From: Roseovarius litorisediminis
Lineage (GTDB): Bacteria; Pseudomonadota; Alphaproteobacteria; Rhodobacterales; Rhodobacteraceae
Length of the DNA: 64,000 bases
Reading direction: 5' to 3'
Assembly: GCF_900172295.1 (NCBI RefSeq)
Contig: NZ_FWFL01000005.1
Location: forward strand, 62,001 to 126,000
Below, piece by piece: positions 29,372 to 38,544 of this stretch. A program made the position numbers and the translations under genes. Numbering within the stretch: position 1 is the stretch's first letter; each line of letters opens with the position of its first letter. The notes under the pieces were generated by a model that saw nothing but the letters and a program-made list of their open reading frames with translations, did no database searches and was not told the DNA's origin.

Positions 29372-29623
29372 CTATAGGGAATCGAACCCATTCCTGGCGG
29401 CCAGCCGGAGATGCGAAGCCTCTCGGCCACGGTTTGCACCAGCTTCGAGTTTCACGAAAAGACGGTACGCGATGTCGGCCAAGACTGCGCAAGACTTGCA
29501 GCGAGCTTCAAATCCAAAACCACTTTTGACCATGGTCTCGAACTCCGCTTGAGTTCGCCCACCAGCGCGGATGATCATCAGGTCCAATTCCGTCAGTTTC
29601 GTTTGTGCGATATTGCGGGTCAT
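29372..29623 (-). CDS. Small hypothetical protein
   Basis: 83 aa, not recognised. The ATG at 29623 has AAAGGA about 9 bases upstream, so translation is plausible. The sequence is soluble, with one CKSC pair near residue 42 and a Leu/Ile-rich N-terminal helix region. The end of the gene resembles a tRNA D-arm plus T-arm on the same strand (see findings). Divergent from the SARP-type regulator gene, so it may belong with it. Could also be a chance frame. Confidence 0.4.
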   Translation of the reverse strand: MTRNIAQTKLTELDLMIIRAGGRTQAEFETMVKSGFGFEARCKSCAVLADIAYRLFVKLEAGANRGREASHLRLAARNGFDSL

Positions 29624-29694
29624 CCCAGAGTTCCTTTCAAGTTTTCGTTGTGCTTGTCTCTCATCTTGGTGATGCTGCGTTCTAACGGTGTGAT

Positions 29695-31713
29695 ATGCGG
29701 CGTTCCGAATTCGTAAAATCGGACGGCAGTTTCAACAAAGTGCACCGGATTGGGTGCTATTGCTTGCAAAGTAACAAGAAATACATTGTGCGCTTGTTGG
29801 GTCCGCCGCTGATCACCGACATCGAATGTCACGTTCTCCGACTGCCCACACAAAAAAGTCTGGCCCTTCTTGCAATGATCGCCGACGCCGCGAAGGGCGG
29901 CTTGCGCCGGGAACAGGCGGCCGCAACGCTTTGGAGCCGAAGTCCCGAGGCGCAGGCCCGGACAAATCTGCGGCAGGCCCTGTCGGTTATCCGGACTATT
30001 ATTGGGGAAGAAGTAATCCTGTCGAGCGGCGGGATGCTGGCACTGGATCGAAATCTGGTCGCACTGGATATTAACGCCCTTAGTTACGCGACGATTGAAC
30101 CGGGCGAGAGTGTTTCGACATTCGGGGGCGCCTTTCTCGATGGAATATCGGTCAATGAACCGCCGTTTGAAGAATGGCTGGTTGCGAAACGGGCGTCATA
30201 TGCGCGCGCGGTGAGGGATATTTTGTTTGATGCCGGCAGCGCAGCCTTGAATACGGGCAATGCGCATCGGGCGCTGCTGGCCGCCGAGCGGATCTTGGCC
30301 CTGGATCAATTCGAAGAAGCAGGTATGGCATTATGCCTGAAGGCGCACGCGGCCCGTGGCGAACGCAGCCGCGTGCAAATTAGGTTTGAAGAATTTGAAC
30401 GACTCTTGCGTAACGAACTGGGCATCGACATCGGGCCGGATCTGGTAGCCTTGAAGGCCAAGCTGTTAAGAACCGCGGACGCGAAGGCCACGATGCCGAT
30501 TGCGGCAAGTGTCCCGACGGTCTTGGTATTACCGTTCAAGCCGCTCAGCGATATGCCGGATCATCAGTATTTTTCAGAGGGCCTAGCCGAGGACGTTATC
30601 ACCCAACTTTCAAAGTTCTCTACGCTTACGGTAGTATCTCGCAAATCGAATTCGGATGCGGATACCCACCAAGAGAACCTTGCGAAGGCGGTAGAAACAG
30701 GCTCGGACTATTTGTTGACGGGAAGCGTGCGTTGGTTGGGCGAGCGGCTTCGTCTGTCAGTGGAATTGATCGAGGTTGCCAGCGGTGCGGTAAAATGGGC
30801 CGAACGATTAGACCGCCAATCGCTGGATTTGTTCGACCTTCAGGATGAAGTGTCGCGCTATCTTGTTGGCGCAATTCCCTATCGGATCGAAAATGATGTC
30901 GCCGAAAACGCTACGAATAAGCCTGCCGATGAATTGCAGGCCTATGAGCTGATGATCCTTGGAAAACGCTTGCGTGACACGATCAGCCTTGAGGGTAATC
31001 TGGAAGCACGGGCGCTCTTGGAGCAAGCTGTCAAGAAAGATCAGGGGCTTGCGCGGTCGCATATGTATTTGTCAGACAGCTATGTCGTGCAGCATTGGTT
31101 TGGTCCTCTGGATGCGAGCGGTAAAGAGAGAGCTCTTTATCATGCGCGCCGGGCTGTGGCACTGGACCCGCGTGATGTTCACATCCAAGACCATCTTGGA
31201 TTTGCCCTTCTTGTGATGGGCCATTGGGATGCGGCAGAGGCGCAAATAAGAAACGCGTTGTCAATGGCAGAAAATGAGATCGAGTCCCTGTCATGGTGCG
31301 GATACGCTTTGTTGATGCTGGGAAAACATGATGAAGCTGCTGACATAATTGAGGCGGTGGCCAAACGCCGAACGACGTTACCGCCAACCTTCGAGTGGAT
31401 TTTGGGGCAGCTACTTTCGTTTCAGGGTCGTGATGCGGAAGTCGTTCAGACCCTGAACGGCGCGTCGCTTTTGAACTCGACTGGGCTGGCATTTCGTGCC
31501 GGTTCCCAGGCCCGTTTGGGAATGCTTGAAGAGGCGCGGTTCACACTGGCAGAATTCAAAGAGGCGCGCCTTCGCGATCAACGCCTGGCGGGCACAAAAG
31601 CAAAGGCCAATACCATTGAGTCTGCCCTAGGCGGGTTCCGCGTCTTGTGGCGTCGACAGGAAGATTGGGAACATATTGCTCAGGGTTTGCGTTTGAGCGG
31701 CATGCCTGAGTGA
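29695..31713 (+). CDS. SARP/BTAD-type transcriptional regulator with TolB-like and TPR region
   Basis: 672 aa. The N-terminal winged-helix region (about 32-115; RLLGPPLITDIE, QAAATLWSRSPEAQARTNLRQALSVIR) and a BTAD-like helical domain (about 120-265) match SARP-type activators. Residues about 280-400 resemble the TolB/FlgO-like domain found with class III cyclases (PTVLVLPFKPLSDMPDHQYFSEGLAEDVITQ-type, here without a cyclase). TPR-like repeats fill 410-640. The start is uncertain: ATG 29695 or GTG 29788, neither with a strong ribosome site. Signal and targets unknown. Confidence 0.75.
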   Translation: MRRSEFVKSDGSFNKVHRIGCYCLQSNKKYIVRLLGPPLITDIECHVLRLPTQKSLALLAMIADAAKGGLRREQAAATLWSRSPEAQARTNLRQALSVIRTIIGEEVILSSGGMLALDRNLVALDINALSYATIEPGESVSTFGGAFLDGISVNEPPFEEWLVAKRASYARAVRDILFDAGSAALNTGNAHRALLAAERILALDQFEEAGMALCLKAHAARGERSRVQIRFEEFERLLRNELGIDIGPDLVALKAKLLRTADAKATMPIAASVPTVLVLPFKPLSDMPDHQYFSEGLAEDVITQLSKFSTLTVVSRKSNSDADTHQENLAKAVETGSDYLLTGSVRWLGERLRLSVELIEVASGAVKWAERLDRQSLDLFDLQDEVSRYLVGAIPYRIENDVAENATNKPADELQAYELMILGKRLRDTISLEGNLEARALLEQAVKKDQGLARSHMYLSDSYVVQHWFGPLDASGKERALYHARRAVALDPRDVHIQDHLGFALLVMGHWDAAEAQIRNALSMAENEIESLSWCGYALLMLGKHDEAADIIEAVAKRRTTLPPTFEWILGQLLSFQGRDAEVVQTLNGASLLNSTGLAFRAGSQARLGMLEEARFTLAEFKEARLRDQRLAGTKAKANTIESALGGFRVLWRRQEDWEHIAQGLRLSGMPE

Positions 31714-31844
31714 ATTTCCGTACCTTCTTGGACAAAGTACATGGGATCTAGAGGTCGGCTTCGGGCTCAGAGCCGCCATTTGTTTTCTTTTTACCGTGTG
31801 GGCATTTGATACCAGTTATACCCGCAACGGGGCTACGGGTAAGG

Positions 31845-32903
31845 TTAGGTGCCTTTGAAGTTTATACGGCCTTCGTGTTCGAGCGCGTCGTCAGTCTCTA
31901 TCACCTCGGGCTCGGACGCAGCCGAAGCCGCCGCGGCCCGGTTCTGGCGAATGCGGCCATATTGCCCGACGCCTATGGCGCAAAGTATGATCAGGCCGCC
32001 GGGGATCAGACCGGGGCCGGGGTCTTCGCCCAGCAGGAGCATGGCGATTGTCAGCGCAGCCAGTGGCGAAAAGGACGTTGCCAGCGATACATCGCCGGAG
32101 CGGGCGTATTTCAACCCGAGGTTCCAGGAAAACTGACCTATGATGATGACGATAATCGCATAGACCCAGACCCATTTCAGAACGATCGACGAAAACAGAT
32201 CCTGGAAATGCATGGCGCCGTAAAGATAGATCGCCAGAAAATAATAGATGATCAGGCCCAGCACGGTACGATAGATCGAGAATATTCCCAGCGGTATGCC
32301 CTTTAGCCCAACCCGGGAAACAAGGGTTGATGCAATAAAGGACAGGGTGGCAAACACCGTCGCGATTTCGCCTTTGCCAAGCGTAAACGCGGCCCCGCCA
32401 CCTTTCAGGGCGATCATCGTAATAGCACCGCACAGCGCAATCAGCCCGGCGGCAAAGGCCCAGGGATCAAGCCGTTCCTTGAGAAACACCAGGGTTGCCA
32501 GCAAAAACAACGGGGGTTCGATCCGACCGATAAGAACCACATTCGTAACAGTCGTGTAGTCCAGCGCGATAAAAAACAAAATCGGCGTGATTGCAGAGGA
32601 AAGCACAGCGGAAACCGTCAGAATCCCCCAATCCTTACGCGACAGCTTCGAGATATTTTCCCGTGTCCAGTCTTTGTGGAACATAAAGACCATCGGCACG
32701 AGCGAAATCAGCGAGCCCAGAAACAGCAGATTGCACAGGGTAATGGCATTTCGCCCCATCACCGGATGTTCCCGGCCGATATCGGCCAGCAAAGACACGA
32801 TCGAATTCGAAGAGGCATAGGCGATTACGGCGACCCAAACGAGTGAGGCGCCCAACAGCACCTTTGATGTGTCCCCCGCCACCGGAGTATCAGCCTGGCT
32901 CAT
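31845..32903 (-). CDS. EamA/DMT-family transporter
   Basis: 352 aa with about ten hydrophobic helices in two EamA repeats (about 15-150 and 165-300). ALDYTTVTNVVLIGRIEPPLF matches the end of the first repeat. The ATG at 32903 has AGAGGA 7 bases upstream; the longer frame to 32954 is rejected. The hydrophilic C-terminal tail (about 305-352) is rich in Ala and acidic residues. Substrate unknown. The 131 bases between its stop and the regulator gene, and the 218 bases upstream of its start, show no other clear feature. Confidence 0.86.
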   Translation of the reverse strand: MSQADTPVAGDTSKVLLGASLVWVAVIAYASSNSIVSLLADIGREHPVMGRNAITLCNLLFLGSLISLVPMVFMFHKDWTRENISKLSRKDWGILTVSAVLSSAITPILFFIALDYTTVTNVVLIGRIEPPLFLLATLVFLKERLDPWAFAAGLIALCGAITMIALKGGGAAFTLGKGEIATVFATLSFIASTLVSRVGLKGIPLGIFSIYRTVLGLIIYYFLAIYLYGAMHFQDLFSSIVLKWVWVYAIIVIIIGQFSWNLGLKYARSGDVSLATSFSPLAALTIAMLLLGEDPGPGLIPGGLIILCAIGVGQYGRIRQNRAAAASAASEPEVIETDDALEHEGRINFKGT

Positions 32904-33121
32904 TGAGGTATCCTCTTCATGGTTGGTGCGGGACGCTTGCGCATTATGAACCATCTGGCAAGGAAAACGATCTCAAGTCGCTTCACGTTTGAGGTGGCGG
33001 GCGAAACAATTTTCCAATCTTTGACAGTGGACCCAAGGAGAGCCCCATAGCCTGATGGTTGCGGGACCATGCTTTTGAGCCTGTAGCAAAGCAGCGTTGC
33101 GGTGGTCGGGTTTCACCCGGC

Positions 33122-34429
33122 CTAGAGCACGTAGCGCGAGAGGTCGGCGGATTTCATCAGCTCGCCCAGGTTGGCGTCGACAAACCCGGCGTCGACGGTG
33201 ACCGAACTTCCGGCGCGGTCGGGGGCGTTAAAGCTAAGCTCTTCGAACACACGCTCCATCACCGTATAAAGACGCCGGGCGCCGATATTCTCGACCGACT
33301 GGTTGACGTCGGCGGCGATCTTGGCCAGCGCCGCGATGCCATCAGCGGTGAAATCAACCGTCACGTCCTCGGTTCCCATCAGGGCGGTGTATTGCAGTGT
33401 AAGGGCGTTGTCGGTTTCGGTCAGGATGCGCACAAAGTCCTCTTCGGTGAGCGCACGCAATTCAACGCGGATCGGCAGGCGACCCTGCAGTTCGGGCAGC
33501 AGATCAGACGGTTTGGCGATGTGAAACGCGCCGCTGGCGATAAAGAGGATATGATCGGTTTTGACGGGGCCGTGTTTGGTGGACACGGTTGTGCCCTCGA
33601 TCAGCGGAAGCAGATCGCGCTGCACGCCCTCGCGGCTGACATCGGCGCCGCGCGCGTCAGAGCGGGCGCAGACCTTGTCGATCTCATCGAGGAATACGAT
33701 ACCGTTCTGTTCCACCGCGTCCATGGCGGCGCGGGTTACAGCCTCGTCATCCAGCAGTTTGTCGGCCTCTTCCGAAATCAGCAACTCATAGCTGTCAGCG
33801 ACAGTGACTTTTTTGCGCACCGTACGCCCGCCAAAGGCTTTGCCGAAAATATCGCCGAGGTTCATCATGCCCATCTGGCCGCCGGGTTGACCGGGGATGT
33901 CCATCATGCCCATGGGATTTGAGGTGTCGGCGACGTCGATCTCGATCACGGTGTCATCCAGTAGACCGTCCTTGAGTTTTTTGCGGAACATGTCGCGGGT
34001 GCCTTCACGGGCGTCTTCACCGGCGATGGCGGTGATCACGCGTTCCTGAGCTGCGGTATGGGCACGCGCCTTGACGTCTTCGCGCATCTGTTCGCGGGTC
34101 TGGAGGATGGCACTATCCACCAGATCACGGATGATCTGCTCGACATCGCGGCCGACATAGCCGACTTCGGTAAATTTGGTTGCCTCAACCTTGATGAAGG
34201 GCGCACGGGCCAGCTTGGCCAGACGGCGGCTGATTTCGGTTTTGCCAACGCCGGTGGGGCCAATCATCAGGATGTTCTTGGGATATACCTCGTCGCGCAG
34301 ATCGTCGGCAAGTTGCTTGCGGCGCCAGCGGTTGCGCAGGGCCACGGCGGTGGCGCGTTTGGCATCCTTCTGGCCGATGATGAAGCGATCGAGTTCGCTG
34401 ACGATTTCGCGGGGGGTCAGGTCGGTCAC
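33122..34429 (-). CDS. hslU: ATP-dependent protease ATPase subunit HslU
   Basis: AAA+ unfoldase ring of the HslUV protease. 435 aa. Walker A GPTGVGKT at 57-64; Walker [12 protein letters not shown]; an I-domain (about 110-230) contains [13 protein letters not shown]-terminal tail LSRYVL is the HslV-activating end. In most bacteria it directly follows hslV; here the two are 1.9 kb apart with two foreign-looking genes between. Confidence 0.97.
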   Translation of the reverse strand: MTDLTPREIVSELDRFIIGQKDAKRATAVALRNRWRRKQLADDLRDEVYPKNILMIGPTGVGKTEISRRLAKLARAPFIKVEATKFTEVGYVGRDVEQIIRDLVDSAILQTREQMREDVKARAHTAAQERVITAIAGEDAREGTRDMFRKKLKDGLLDDTVIEIDVADTSNPMGMMDIPGQPGGQMGMMNLGDIFGKAFGGRTVRKKVTVADSYELLISEEADKLLDDEAVTRAAMDAVEQNGIVFLDEIDKVCARSDARGADVSREGVQRDLLPLIEGTTVSTKHGPVKTDHILFIASGAFHIAKPSDLLPELQGRLPIRVELRALTEEDFVRILTETDNALTLQYTALMGTEDVTVDFTADGIAALAKIAADVNQSVENIGARRLYTVMERVFEELSFNAPDRAGSSVTVDAGFVDANLGELMKSADLSRYVL

Positions 34430-34596
34430 GGGATAAGCCTTTTTGCTGTCAGTTGCCTGCTAGGTAACCTCATTCCCAAAAAACGCAACCGGGTACACAA
34501 AACCCGGGGGTCTGTTCACATAGCTGTCAGGCGGGTTTCGTCGGAGGATTCCAAACCTAGTTGTGCAGGACTGCCTTATAAATGGAGGGACTACCG

Positions 34597-34986
34597 ATGA
34601 CGAGCCGCAGACAATTTATTGTATCTTCAGTTTCTGTCGCAGCTCTGGCAATTGCAGGGCCTGCACTGGCCGGAGGTGAAGGACGAACCGGGAAATTTAC
34701 AGGACAAAGCAATCACGTCACCAGCGGGCACGCGAAACTGGTGAGGAAGAACGGCAAGACATTTGTCGAGTTGCAATCCGATTTCCAGTTTGACGGGGCG
34801 CCCGACCCGAAAGTTGCGCTGGGCAAAAACGGCTTCGACAGTTCAACTCTTATGGGTAAACTGCTCAGCAATTCCGGTGCACAAAGCTATGAAGTGCCCA
34901 CAGGTGTTGATGTGTCAGGCATGAATGAAGTCTGGATCTGGTGCGAGCAATACAATGTGCCGCTGGGTGTTGCGAAACTAAACTGA
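34597..34986 (+). CDS. DM13-domain exported protein (Tat signal)
   Basis: 129 aa. The N-terminus TSRRQFIVSSVSVAALAIAGPALAGG-type sequence has the twin-arginine SRRQF motif and a hydrophobic core cleaved near ALA, so export by Tat is likely. The rest (about 30-129) fits a DM13 electron-transfer-type domain, with GHAKLVRKNGKTFVEL and VWIWCEQYNVPLGVAKL; the single Cys lies in the latter. GGAGG lies 8 bases before the ATG. It sits alone between hslU and the HNH gene and reads opposite to both. Confidence 0.8.
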   Translation: MTSRRQFIVSSVSVAALAIAGPALAGGEGRTGKFTGQSNHVTSGHAKLVRKNGKTFVELQSDFQFDGAPDPKVALGKNGFDSSTLMGKLLSNSGAQSYEVPTGVDVSGMNEVWIWCEQYNVPLGVAKLN

Positions 34987-35138
34987 GCCCGCATGATCCT
35001 TTACAGCAAGCAATGACCTGCAGGAGTTCGGTTTTTTGACCTCCGAACGCTGTATGGGATCAATGGCAAGTATGCGGATATTTCCGCTGTTTACTTTAAC
35101 GCGAGATTTTCCATTTGATTGGTGTGGTCAACTGGTTT

Positions 35139-36020
35139 CTAATCGGCTCCATCTGCTAGGTGCACCCAGTCATCTCCGGTATCCAGCCGATGAGTGTAAA
35201 CAGCCGGTGGGTGATCAATGGCGATCTTTGGGAACCTAACTGTATAGGCTAACAGGCCGAAAAAGCGTACCTGAAACTGCGCAACTTCGTGGTTTCCCTC
35301 GAAGGCAATGCCATGGAACGCGTCTGGCTTGCTCGCCCGATTGTGGGTGACCATCTCATCCGCCAAATTTCGATCCTGTTTACGCAAAACATCGCGAAGC
35401 GATCCAAACGCATCGTCATAAATCAAACCGCCTACGAGTAACGCCGCAAACTCAAAAGCTATCTTTAGGGGTACAAGCGGGCTCAATGAAGGTTCAGTGT
35501 AAGTAGGGGTTGAAGGATGTTCTTGCCATTTTTTTACTATGACACCCGCGCCTAAATCGACGCGATGCCCAGCCGGTGCGTCCTCCCACATTGTTAATGC
35601 GTTCTTGATTTCCGAGTCTGAAATACCGCGCTTTTGCATGATCGATTTTAATTGTCCTAGAGCATCCGGTTCGGGGACGATCAGGGATCCATCCTTGAGT
35701 TCTGAGATGCCTAAATGACCGTCTTTTCGCAGCTTTCTCTTGGATATCTGGTCTTCAAATAGGCTTTTATATTCTCCACCACGTTCGAGTTTATCGTTCA
35801 ACTCGGGCAGGCTATTCCTAAGTCCAAAAGCTGCCTTCCGAAGTTCCGGGGCAAGGCGGGCGCCTGCTTCGAACCCAGAGCCAAAACTGCTGTTGCATCG
35901 GCGACAAATAAAGCAACAGGTAAGGACGCCACCAAAGCTCTCGGGTATTATATGCTCAATGCTCAACCCTCCCGAAACTCCGCAGACAATGCAGTGTGAA
36001 TGTTTCCACGGTAATTTCAT
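35139..36020 (-). CDS. HNH endonuclease domain protein
   Basis: 293 aa. The N-terminal HNH_5-like zinc nuclease module has Cys10/Cys13 (CIVC), EHIIPESFGG with His23, and Cys39/Cys42 followed by Asn43 (CRRCN). Residues about 60-293 show no family I know; they are mixed charged/hydrophobic without membrane segments. The ATG at 36020 starts MKLPWKHSHC; a frame to 36149 is probably untranslated. Base composition and codon use look less GC-rich than in neighbouring core genes. It splits hslU from hslV, which suggests insertion. Possible homing-like or defence-type nuclease; unknown. Confidence 0.78.
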   Translation of the reverse strand: MKLPWKHSHCIVCGVSGGLSIEHIIPESFGGVLTCCFICRRCNSSFGSGFEAGARLAPELRKAAFGLRNSLPELNDKLERGGEYKSLFEDQISKRKLRKDGHLGISELKDGSLIVPEPDALGQLKSIMQKRGISDSEIKNALTMWEDAPAGHRVDLGAGVIVKKWQEHPSTPTYTEPSLSPLVPLKIAFEFAALLVGGLIYDDAFGSLRDVLRKQDRNLADEMVTHNRASKPDAFHGIAFEGNHEVAQFQVRFFGLLAYTVRFPKIAIDHPPAVYTHRLDTGDDWVHLADGAD

Positions 36021-36204
36021 TGATACTTCTCGAATTCTAAGGCACCCCGGCATCGTTAGAAGGGTGATGTTTTTCAGCCTACGGAAACGTACGCTGAAGT
36101 CAAAGCAGGCTACTGCCCTAAATGGTTGCAAAGGGCCCTTGACTACCATTCGTGTTGATCCCGTCCGGAATCGGGGCGAAGGCGCGTAGCCTCTCCATGG
36201 GCGG

Positions 36205-36253
36205 GCGTTTCGAAAAAAAACCCGTGGTTCAGGTTTCTATCGAAACGCTTTAA
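36205..36253. repeat. GCGTTTCG/CGAAACGC hairpin repeat
   Basis: Inverted repeat GCGTTTCGA (36205-36213) / TCGAAACGC (36240-36248) followed by TTTAA. Shares the arm CGAAACGCTTT with 3484-3494. It lies in the 280-base gap (36021-36300) between the HNH gene and the end of hslV, where I see no gene. Confidence 0.65.
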
Positions 36254-36300
36254 AAACACCGGTGCCTACCCGCGGTTGGGTCATGCCCTCTTTTGCCGGT

Positions 36301-36849
36301 TCAGATCTTTTCGACCGTCAGATTTCCGTTTGTATAAACACATATGTCGGCGGCGATGGCCATGGCGTCGCGGGCGATCTGTTCGGCGGTGCGGTCGCTG
36401 TCCATCATGCCGCGTGCCGCGGCGAGGGCGTAATTGCCGCCCGAGCCGATGGCGGTGACATCATGTTCGGGTTCCAGAACATCGCCCGCGCCGGTGATCA
36501 CATAGATTTCGCGGCCATCCGAAACGATCAGCATCGCCTCGAGTTTTTGCAGATACTTGTCGGTGCGCCAGTCTTTGGCCAGCTCAACGCTGGCACGTTG
36601 CAGCTGTCCCGGCGTCGCCTCAAGCTTGGCTTCAAGCCGTTCCAGCAGGGTAAAGGCATCGGCGGTCGAGCCTGCGAACCCGGCCACAATGTCGTGGCCG
36701 CCGGGCGACAGGCGACGCACTTTGCGGGCAGTGCCCTTGATCACGGTCTGGCCAAGGCTGACCTGACCATCGCCTGCGATCACCACCTCGCCGCCTTTTT
36801 TGACGCCGATGATCGTGGTGCCGTGCCAGCCGGGGAATTCGTTGCTCAT
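36301..36849 (-). CDS. hslV: ATP-dependent protease catalytic subunit HslV
   Basis: Threonine protease of HslUV. 182 aa. [16 protein letters not shown]: processing before Thr11 would expose the catalytic threonine, as in other alphaproteobacteria. GDGQVSLG and [13 protein letters not shown] are family motifs. Its own promoter must lie in the 90 bases before the M20 gene, with which it is divergent. Confidence 0.97.
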   Translation of the reverse strand: MSNEFPGWHGTTIIGVKKGGEVVIAGDGQVSLGQTVIKGTARKVRRLSPGGHDIVAGFAGSTADAFTLLERLEAKLEATPGQLQRASVELAKDWRTDKYLQKLEAMLIVSDGREIYVITGAGDVLEPEHDVTAIGSGGNYALAAARGMMDSDRTAEQIARDAMAIAADICVYTNGNLTVEKI

Positions 36850-36939
36850 GGGGCTTCCTTTCGGTTAAGGACTATATGGAAGGGGAACGGAAAGGACGCA
36901 AGGCCTTGAAAAGCTGTTCTTTCGAAACCGGAGGGACCC

Positions 36940-38091
36940 ATGCTGTCAAATTCTGACCTGGTTGAACTGACAGAGTTCCGCCGTGCATTGCACCGCAAGC
37001 CGGAACTGTCGGGTGAAGAGGTTGAGACAGCAAAGACAATCGTAAACGCGTTACGACCTTTGCGACCAACCCGGATAATGTCAGGCCTTGGCGGGTGTGG
37101 CGTGGCTGCGGTGTTTGAGTCTGGCGTTTCTGGCCCGACCGTTCTTTTTCGGGCAGAGTTGGATGCGCTGCCGATTCAGGAAATATCTGACGCTGACTGG
37201 AAATCCGAGGTGCCGGGCAAGGGGCATCTGTGTGGTCACGACGGTCATATGACGACGCTTTTGGGACTGGGCAGGTTGATATCGCGTAACCCCGTGGCCA
37301 AGGGCCGGGTGGTGTTGATGTTTCAGCCCGCCGAAGAAGACGGCAGTGGTGCACGTGCTGTTGTTGCGGACCCTGCTTTTGAAGCGATCAAGCCGGACTG
37401 GGCTTTTGCGATTCACAACGAGCCCGGCCGTCCGCTTGGGCATGTGTCAACGCGCCCGGGGCTGGTGAACTGCGCCTCTGAGGGTTTGAAGATCAAGCTT
37501 ACGGGCAAGACCGCACATGCTGCCGATCCGGAAGATGGCATATCCCCGGTTAACGTCGTTGGCAGATTGATCCCGGCGCTTGAGGCTTTAGGTACAGGTG
37601 GCGCGCTGAACGATGATTTCCGGCTGGTCACGATTACGCATGTGACTATCGGCGAGCCCAGCTTTGGAATCGCGCCGGGTGAAGCGGTGATTTATACGAC
37701 ACTGCGCAGTTCAAATGATGATGTAAAAGCCAACATTGCAGCGGACGCGCGCAACCTTACGGAATCATTGGCCAAAGAGGCGGGGCTGTGCGTGGAATTT
37801 GAATGCTGTGACGATTTTGCTGCCTCGATCAATGACGCAGAGGCAACGCAAATTGCGATTACAGCGATGAACGCGATTGATGTTCCGAATAGTGATCTTG
37901 GATTGCCAATGCGTGCCTCAGAAGACTTTGGCGTCTTTGGCTGGGGGGCAAAAGCCGCGATGCTGTGCCTTGGGTCAGGGGAAGGTCACGCGGCCCTCCA
38001 TAATCCGGACTATGATTTCCCGGATGACCTTATTCCGGTCGGGACCGCAATTTTTGAGCGTATCGCCCGCGATCTTTTGGGGCGCAAATAA
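36940..38091 (+). CDS. M20 family amidohydrolase (hippurate/N-acyl amino acid hydrolase type)
   Basis: Zinc metallopeptidase cleaving N-acyl amino acids or similar. 383 aa. RRALHRKPELSGEE, FRAELDALPI, CGHDGHM (98-104, with metal ligands Cys98 and His100) and FQPAEEDGSGA match the M20D amidohydrolase class; the dimerisation lid is about 180-290. Substrate unknown. Start GGAGGG-led ATG at 36940. A strong hairpin ends it against convergent trxA. Confidence 0.92.
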   Translation: MLSNSDLVELTEFRRALHRKPELSGEEVETAKTIVNALRPLRPTRIMSGLGGCGVAAVFESGVSGPTVLFRAELDALPIQEISDADWKSEVPGKGHLCGHDGHMTTLLGLGRLISRNPVAKGRVVLMFQPAEEDGSGARAVVADPAFEAIKPDWAFAIHNEPGRPLGHVSTRPGLVNCASEGLKIKLTGKTAHAADPEDGISPVNVVGRLIPALEALGTGGALNDDFRLVTITHVTIGEPSFGIAPGEAVIYTTLRSSNDDVKANIAADARNLTESLAKEAGLCVEFECCDDFAASINDAEATQIAITAMNAIDVPNSDLGLPMRASEDFGVFGWGAKAAMLCLGSGEGHAALHNPDYDFPDDLIPVGTAIFERIARDLLGRK

Positions 38092-38119
38092 GAGGCGCAG
38101 GTTAGGCGTCAGTGAAAAG

Positions 38120-38144
38120 AAAAGGGGCCCCTGAGGCCCCTTTT
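38120..38144. terminator. Bidirectional intrinsic terminator
   Basis: AAAAGGGGCC (38120-38129) / GGCCCCTTTT (38135-38144), 5-base loop; A-run before and T-run after let it serve both the M20 gene and trxA. Confidence 0.85.
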
Positions 38145-38163
38145 GAATGGAGATACCAAAAGT

Positions 38164-38484
38164 TTAGATCGATTCTTCGATCCAGCTTTGCAGCGCGGCT
38201 TTGGGCATGGCACCGGTTTTATTCGAAACGATCTCACCGTTTTTGAACATAAAGAGCGCGGGAATGCCGCGGATGCCCATGGCAGCAGCCGAGTTGGGGT
38301 TACTGTCAACATCAACCTTGGCCACTTTGACCCGGCCTTCGTATTCGGCAGACAGCTCTTCCAGTGAGGGGCCGATCTGCTTGCAGGGGCCACACCATTC
38401 GGCCCAGAAATCAACCACTACGGGGATGTCGGAATTTTTCACTTCGGCATCAAAAGTTTCGTCGGTTACGGCTACGGTGGCCAT
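38164..38484 (-). CDS. trxA: Thioredoxin
   Basis: 106 aa. Active site WCGPCK with Cys31 and Cys34; [23 protein letters not shown] carries the cis-proline loop (IP). Cytoplasmic disulfide reductase. It lies 60 bases after addA on the same strand, an order common in Rhodobacterales, and ends in the shared terminator. Confidence 0.97.
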   Translation of the reverse strand: MATVAVTDETFDAEVKNSDIPVVVDFWAEWCGPCKQIGPSLEELSAEYEGRVKVAKVDVDSNPNSAAAMGIRGIPALFMFKNGEIVSNKTGAMPKAALQSWIEESI

Positions 38485-38544
38485 TGTTACTCTCCTAGAG
38501 GGGTCAGGGTTCGGACCTGAACCTAGGTAGTGGCGGGCGGCGCG

